Source of the DNA: Fibrobacteria bacterium | GTDB lineage: Bacteria; Fibrobacterota; Fibrobacteria; UBA5070 | Length of the DNA stretch: 64,000 nucleotides | Assembly (NCBI GenBank): GCA_020633825.1 | Contig: JACKCV010000001.1 | Span: 186,001-250,000 of the forward strand | Reading direction: 5' to 3' | In this document: piece after piece, positions 59,689 to 64,000 of the stretch | How positions within the stretch are numbered: position 1 is the first letter of the stretch | Layout: every line of letters starts with the position of its first letter | Notes under the pieces: model-generated | What the model was told of the DNA's origin: nothing | Databases searched by the model: none | The model's input: the letters and a program-made list of their open reading frames with translations, nothing else | Made by a program: the position numbers and the translations under genes

Positions 59689-60696
59689 ATGCCCCTCCCA
59701 AAATTCCTTTCGACCTTCTTGAAGGAAAGTCCGGTCATCCTCGGCATGCGTCTGGTCGTCGAGCTGTTCGATGAATGGACCCAACTCATGTTCAATCTTG
59801 GCGCGGCCAGGTGCCGTGGCACCAAAGCCAAGATCGAGGCAAAGCTAACGGTCGAGTACCATGCCATCGAGAAGGGGCTGTCCCTTGGTGCTCCTCGCCT
59901 CGGATTCGGCGAAAAGCGCATCCTGACGTTGGTTTCCGACCTTCGGTGGTACCATTCGGTTTTCAATGACAGGGCATTCCTGGAGCGGCCCTTGGCCACG
60001 ATCCGGGGATACATCTCCTTCAATCAGGAAAGGGGATTCGAGCCGACATCCATTCGAAAGGCCTATGACGACTTTCTGGACGATATCGGGCCCTCCACCG
60101 AGCCTGCCGCGCAGGGAGGGGTGAAACTGGTCAAACGGTCGGATATCCAGGGATTCGGCGCCCAGTTCGAGGCATTTGCGAACACGCGACATTCCTTGCG
60201 GAATTATTCGGATGCCCCTGTGACCCGGGAGGAGATTCTTGCCGCCATCCGAATTGCGCAGAGATCACCATCCGCCTGCAATCGGCAATCCTGGCATTCG
60301 TACGTGTTCATGGGAGCAGAAAAGGATGCATTGCTCGGCTTCCAGGGGGGGACCAACGGATTCACCGAGTCTGTCGGAGCGGCCATCGTCGTCGTCGGGG
60401 ATCTGCGGAATTTCTTCATCAACGAGATCCACCAGCCGTATATCGACGGATCCCTGTTCGCGATGTCGATGATGTTCGCTTTCCATGCGCAGGGAATGGG
60501 CTCGATTCCTCTCACAACGAGTTTCAAACGCCGCAAATTGCGCGAGTTCAAGCGAAGGTTCGGCATCCCTGATTACCATACCCCGGTGATGATCATTGGG
60601 GTTGGCCATCTCAAGGAGGAATTTCACGTGGCCTGGTCGGCTCGCAAGGACGTTTCCGACGCGGTCACCTTCCGATCCGAGGAGACCCGGCCATGA
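59689..60696 (+). CDS. Nitroreductase-fold protein with N-terminal extension
   Basis: 335-residue protein. Residues about 165-330 form a nitroreductase/FMN oxidoreductase domain: NTRHSLRNYSDAPVTREEI, RSPSACNRQSWHSYVF and the later FAFHAQGMGSIPLTTS. The first 160 residues are a helical extension without a recognised domain. Proteins of this type often occur next to polysaccharide pyruvyl transferases in capsule loci, but their reaction is not firmly known. Its stop overlaps the pyruvyl transferase start by 4 bases. Confidence 0.82.
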   Translation: MPLPKFLSTFLKESPVILGMRLVVELFDEWTQLMFNLGAARCRGTKAKIEAKLTVEYHAIEKGLSLGAPRLGFGEKRILTLVSDLRWYHSVFNDRAFLERPLATIRGYISFNQERGFEPTSIRKAYDDFLDDIGPSTEPAAQGGVKLVKRSDIQGFGAQFEAFANTRHSLRNYSDAPVTREEILAAIRIAQRSPSACNRQSWHSYVFMGAEKDALLGFQGGTNGFTESVGAAIVVVGDLRNFFINEIHQPYIDGSLFAMSMMFAFHAQGMGSIPLTTSFKRRKLREFKRRFGIPDYHTPVMIIGVGHLKEEFHVAWSARKDVSDAVTFRSEETRP

Positions 60697-61856
60697 AGAT
60701 CGGTGTCCTCACCTATTTCGGAGACATGAATTCCGGAACCAATCTCCAGGCCATGTCCGTGGCTTCCATCGCGGCGAGGACCTATCCGGGTGCGGACGTC
60801 CGCATCGTCGACTACCATCCTTTCCCGAGGCGCTGGAAGCCCTACCTCTCTTCGTTCTCGGTGAAATCCCTCATCCTTGACGGATTCCGTCTGAATCGAT
60901 ACAGGAAATTCGTGGGTGGGTTGCCCAAAACGGATCGCCGGCTGGTGTCCGATGATCCCGCGGCCGCCACGGAATTCCTCGCCTCCTTCGGCTTCGACAT
61001 GATCTTCGTGGGCTCCGACACGTTGCTCGAGCTCCATCGCCACAAGGGCGATTCCCTGACGGCTTTCTGGCTATCGCCGACCTTGAAGGCGAAAAAGGTC
61101 TTTTTCGCGCCCTCGTCCCGCGAAGTCGAGCATTCGAAACTTTCGCCTCGCCAGCGAGACGAAATGGCGGCATGCCTAGCCGGGATCGATCACCTCTCGG
61201 CAAGGGATTCGGCAACTCGTCGATTGATGATGAATTTCGTCCCCGAGGAACGGATCACAATGCTCCCGGATCCGACCTTCGCGATGGACGTGGACCCGGC
61301 TCCGGCGGAGGCCTATTTCAGATCAAGAGGTCTCGACCGGATCGGGAAGCCCATCGCGTGCATGCACATGCATCGCAGGGATGCCTCGTGCGACGCGATT
61401 GCCGACGGTCTGCGAGCGAAGGGATACGCCGTCGCCTCGTTGCGCCCGGCTCCCTACGCGGACATCCTGCTCAACGATGTGGGACCCCTCGAGGTCGCGG
61501 GGCTTTTCCGCCATTTCAGTTTCGTTGTCACCCACAGGTTCCACGATTCCATTTTCTGTTTCAAGAATGGTACGCCGGTCCTGGTCTATCCGCCGCCCGA
61601 CTACCACTCCAACAGTGCGGGCGAGTCGAAGTTCCGCAGTCTGGTGGAGCTTTTCGGCCTCCAGGAATCCAACCTGATTCCGGAGTATTCCGAATACAGT
61701 GCGGAACGCGTCCTTTCCATGTGCGATGGGGCGATCAGCGCCTTCAATGCGGCAAGGCCCGCCATCGCGGAGCGTCTACAGGAGAATCGCGACCGATTGC
61801 TCGCCTTCGCCGACAAGACGCGCACATCCTTTCCGGAGACACCGCCCAAGCAATGA
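60693..61856 (+). CDS. Polysaccharide pyruvyl transferase
   Basis: 387-residue protein of the polysaccharide pyruvyl transferase family. It begins KIGVLTYFGDMNSGTNLQA and has the family motif THRFHDSIFCFKNGTPVLVY with the conserved His-Arg-His set, plus GSDTLLELH. Such enzymes attach pyruvate ketals from phosphoenolpyruvate to sugars, adding negative charge to capsules or exopolysaccharides. It overlaps both the nitroreductase gene and the flippase gene by 4 bases. Confidence 0.9.
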   Translation: MKIGVLTYFGDMNSGTNLQAMSVASIAARTYPGADVRIVDYHPFPRRWKPYLSSFSVKSLILDGFRLNRYRKFVGGLPKTDRRLVSDDPAAATEFLASFGFDMIFVGSDTLLELHRHKGDSLTAFWLSPTLKAKKVFFAPSSREVEHSKLSPRQRDEMAACLAGIDHLSARDSATRRLMMNFVPEERITMLPDPTFAMDVDPAPAEAYFRSRGLDRIGKPIACMHMHRRDASCDAIADGLRAKGYAVASLRPAPYADILLNDVGPLEVAGLFRHFSFVVTHRFHDSIFCFKNGTPVLVYPPPDYHSNSAGESKFRSLVELFGLQESNLIPEYSEYSAERVLSMCDGAISAFNAARPAIAERLQENRDRLLAFADKTRTSFPETPPKQ

Positions 61857-63304
61857 TGAAGGTGCGTACCATCGCGGGAATGACATGGACTTTCCTCGAG
61901 AATTTCGGGAACAAGTCGATCCAATTCGCGGTGGGGATCTTCCTTGCTCGAATGCTCACCCCGACCGAATACGGCCTGGTGGGCATGGTCATGGTCTTCC
62001 TGGCTCTCTCCCATGTCGTGATGGACAGCGGCTTTTCCCAGGCCCTCATCCGCAAGCGGGATTGCCGGCCGGAGGATCTGAACACCGCATTCGCATTCAA
62101 CATGGCGACAGGTCTCGCTCTCTACCTGGTTGTTTTCGCCGCAGCCGATTTCATCGCCGCGTTCTTCGGCCAGCCTCAACTCGCGGGGTTGTCTCGGGTT
62201 GCCGGACTGGTCCTTGTGATAAATGCGACAGGAATTGTCCAAAGGGCGGTCCTTTCGAGGGCGCTCGATTTCAAGGCGCAAGCCTTCGCCTCGGTCGTCG
62301 CGACCCTGGTGTCTTCCCTGGTCGCAGTCGCGATGGCATGGAAGGGGTTCGGCGTATGGAGTCTGGTCGCCCGGATGCTGGTGGAGGGCGCAGTTACGAG
62401 TTTGATCTTGTGGAGGAGTTCCTCGGCAAGGGTCCATCTCGCATTCGATCGGAATGCGTTCCGGGATCTCTTCACATTCGGATCGCGAATGGTCGCATCC
62501 GGATTGATCGATCAGATCTTCAACGAAGGCTACAAGGTCGTGATCGCCAAGGGCTTCTCCATTCGGGAACTTGGATTCTACACGCGAGCCAGCCAATTCA
62601 GCGACATGCCCTCGTCCGGGTTCAGTTCGATCATCGAGCGGGTATCCTACCCGGTTCTGTCCCAAGTGGATCCCGAGCGATTGAACGGGGCATTCCGTCG
62701 ACTGCTGAAAACGGTCACGTTCGTGGTGTTCACCCTGATGTTGGGCATGGCCGCCACGGCGAACAACTTGATCCTGGTCCTGCTGGGGCCGCAATGGGAG
62801 CCCGCGACTCCATATTTGGAGCTGTTGTGCCTGGCGACCATGCTCTATCCCCTGCAGTCGCTCAACCTGCAGATCCTGATGGTCAGAGGGCTTTCCGGCT
62901 TGTTCCTCAAACTGGAGATCTACAAGAAGATCCTGGCCGTTCCGACCGTCCTCATCGGCCTGAAATTCGGAATCCTGGCGATGCTCTGGGCGATGATCCT
63001 CGAATCGATCCTCGCCTATTTCATCAACAGTTTCAATACCGGACGATTGATCGGCTATTCCACGGGCCGACAAATCCTCGATGTCCTTCCGGGGCTTTCC
63101 ATCTCTGGAGCGATGGCCTCGATGGTCTATGGTCTCGGCATCCTCCTCCCGGCGGGCACGTTGGCCAGCCTGATTCTGCAAACGACAGCGGGAGCGCTCC
63201 TGATCGTCGTCGGCTGCGAATGGATTCGGTTCGAGCCCTGGATCGAGGTGCGCCAAGCCGCGGAAGGCATGATTCGATCCAGATTCGGGAGGATTTCACC
63301 ATGA
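61853..63304 (+). CDS. Wzx-type polysaccharide flippase
   Basis: 483-residue multi-pass membrane protein of the MOP exporter superfamily with about 12-14 transmembrane helices. The N-terminus TIAGMTWTFLENFGNKSIQF and FLARMLTPTEYGLVGMVMVF is typical of lipopolysaccharide/exopolysaccharide flippases. It should move lipid-linked oligosaccharide across the inner membrane. The start is the first of two adjacent ATG codons, overlapping the pyruvyl transferase stop; its TGA overlaps the aminotransferase ATG. Confidence 0.93.
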   Translation: MMKVRTIAGMTWTFLENFGNKSIQFAVGIFLARMLTPTEYGLVGMVMVFLALSHVVMDSGFSQALIRKRDCRPEDLNTAFAFNMATGLALYLVVFAAADFIAAFFGQPQLAGLSRVAGLVLVINATGIVQRAVLSRALDFKAQAFASVVATLVSSLVAVAMAWKGFGVWSLVARMLVEGAVTSLILWRSSSARVHLAFDRNAFRDLFTFGSRMVASGLIDQIFNEGYKVVIAKGFSIRELGFYTRASQFSDMPSSGFSSIIERVSYPVLSQVDPERLNGAFRRLLKTVTFVVFTLMLGMAATANNLILVLLGPQWEPATPYLELLCLATMLYPLQSLNLQILMVRGLSGLFLKLEIYKKILAVPTVLIGLKFGILAMLWAMILESILAYFINSFNTGRLIGYSTGRQILDVLPGLSISGAMASMVYGLGILLPAGTLASLILQTTAGALLIVVGCEWIRFEPWIEVRQAAEGMIRSRFGRISP

Positions 63305-64000
63305 TCTACGTCACCCAGCCAGAGATGCCTCCCCTCGAGGAATTCGAGCCGTACCTCAAGAAAATCTGGGAGAGCAGGTGGCTCACGAACAATGGGCAGT
63401 TCCACGAGGATCTCGAGGCCGCCTTGGCCGAATACCTCGGGGTGCCCTGCCTGTCCTTGTTCTCGAATGGAACCCTGGCATTGTTGACCGCCCTGCAGGC
63501 TCTTCGAATCACCGGAGAAGTGATCACGACTCCGTTCAGTTTCGTCGCCACGACGCACGCGTTGTGGTGGAACAACGTGAAACCGGTTTTCGTCGACATC
63601 GAGCCGGAAACCTTCCAGCTCGACCCCATGCGGATCGAATCCGCGATCACCCCGGCGACCACTGCGATACTGCCCGTCCATGTATACGGAAACCCCTGCA
63701 ACGTCGATGCGATCCAGCGAGTGGCAGACACCTTCGGCTTGCGGGTGATCTACGATGCCGCCCATGCATTCGGGGTCAAGCGGGGCGGCCGGTCCCTCGC
63801 CTGCGAAGGGGATCTTTCCGTTCTCAGCTTCCACGCCACGAAGGTCTTCACGACCATCGAAGGCGGGGCGATCGTCGCCCCCGACGTGAAGACCAAGGAT
63901 CGAATCGACTTCCTGAAGAATTTCGGTTTCGCCGACGAAGTCACCGTCGTGGCTCCGGGAATCAATGCGAAGATGAACGAAGTCCAGGCGGCGTACGGTT
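63301..64000 (+). CDS. DegT/DnrJ/EryC1 sugar aminotransferase (5' part)
   Basis: 233 residues of a PLP-dependent sugar aminotransferase; the gene continues past the right edge. TTPFSFVATTHALWWNN, FVDIEPETFQLDP, LPVHVYGNPCNVD and the lysine in HATKVF (Lys181, Schiff-base site) are those of the DegT/DnrJ/EryC1 family. It makes amino sugars from nucleotide-linked keto-sugars, suggesting that the repeat unit contains an amino sugar. The ATG overlaps the flippase stop (ATGA). Confidence 0.93.
   Translation, partial: MIYVTQPEMPPLEEFEPYLKKIWESRWLTNNGQFHEDLEAALAEYLGVPCLSLFSNGTLALLTALQALRITGEVITTPFSFVATTHALWWNNVKPVFVDIEPETFQLDPMRIESAITPATTAILPVHVYGNPCNVDAIQRVADTFGLRVIYDAAHAFGVKRGGRSLACEGDLSVLSFHATKVFTTIEGGAIVAPDVKTKDRIDFLKNFGFADEVTVVAPGINAKMNEVQAAYG

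Overview
The window reads as a high-GC, Gram-negative chromosome, most likely from the Fibrobacterota or a close relative. This is inferred from a TIGR02147-type protein (a family first defined from Fibrobacter succinogenes), many secreted beta-helix and beta-propeller proteins with type IX-like C-terminal sorting modules, and outer-membrane proteins ending in aromatic residues. No 16S rRNA or other definitive taxonomic marker is present.

Layout. 1-3.1 kb (minus): a signalling operon of TPR lipoprotein, Ser/Thr kinase and an FHA-like/GAF/sigma-54 activator cut by the window edge. 3.2-4.7 kb (plus): bioH-like and bioC. 4.7-9.3 kb (minus): histidine kinase, NtrC-type response regulator and thioesterase, with start/stop overlaps, preceded by an outer-membrane protein. 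9.5-13.5 kb (plus): ctp, ftsY, small lipoprotein, trxA and a secreted thioredoxin-like protein. 13.5-16.3 kb (plus): rpmH-rnpA-yidD-yidC, closed by a strong terminator. 16.6-29 kb (minus): secreted beta-helix protein, leucine-rich-repeat lipoprotein with its TIGR02147 partner, an LplT-PlsC-acyl-ACP synthetase fusion, rnr with a cyclic-nucleotide-binding gene, and a DUF4139 protein. 29-43.5 kb: aroK, a phosphotransferase, purB, two related membrane proteins flanking purB, several secreted proteins, tRNA-Met, a porin and tex.

44-64 kb (all plus except the transposase): an accessory block for making and handling a surface polysaccharide. It holds two large paralogous beta-helix proteins, an acyltransferase-3 gene split by an ISL3-family insertion sequence, a GH5 glycosidase, four glycosyltransferases, a SPASM radical-SAM enzyme overlapping a small unknown gene, a nitroreductase-like protein, a polysaccharide pyruvyl transferase, a Wzx-type flippase and the start of a DegT/DnrJ aminotransferase. 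From the radical-SAM gene onward most genes overlap by 4 bases or lie within about 25 bases, so they probably form one transcript. GTG and TTG starts are common here.

Two modes of start-site use are visible. Many genes have a clear Shine-Dalgarno sequence. Another set (aroK, the phosphotransferase gene, the TIGR02147 gene, the 31.3-kb membrane protein, the 36-kb barrel, perhaps ctp) has a TANNNT box about 6-10 bases before the start codon and no obvious Shine-Dalgarno at a usable distance, which suggests leaderless mRNAs. The best-supported discrete event is the insertion sequence at 47762-49130: it has matching inverted ends, a perfect 8-bp target duplication, and removing it restores the acyltransferase reading frame exactly.
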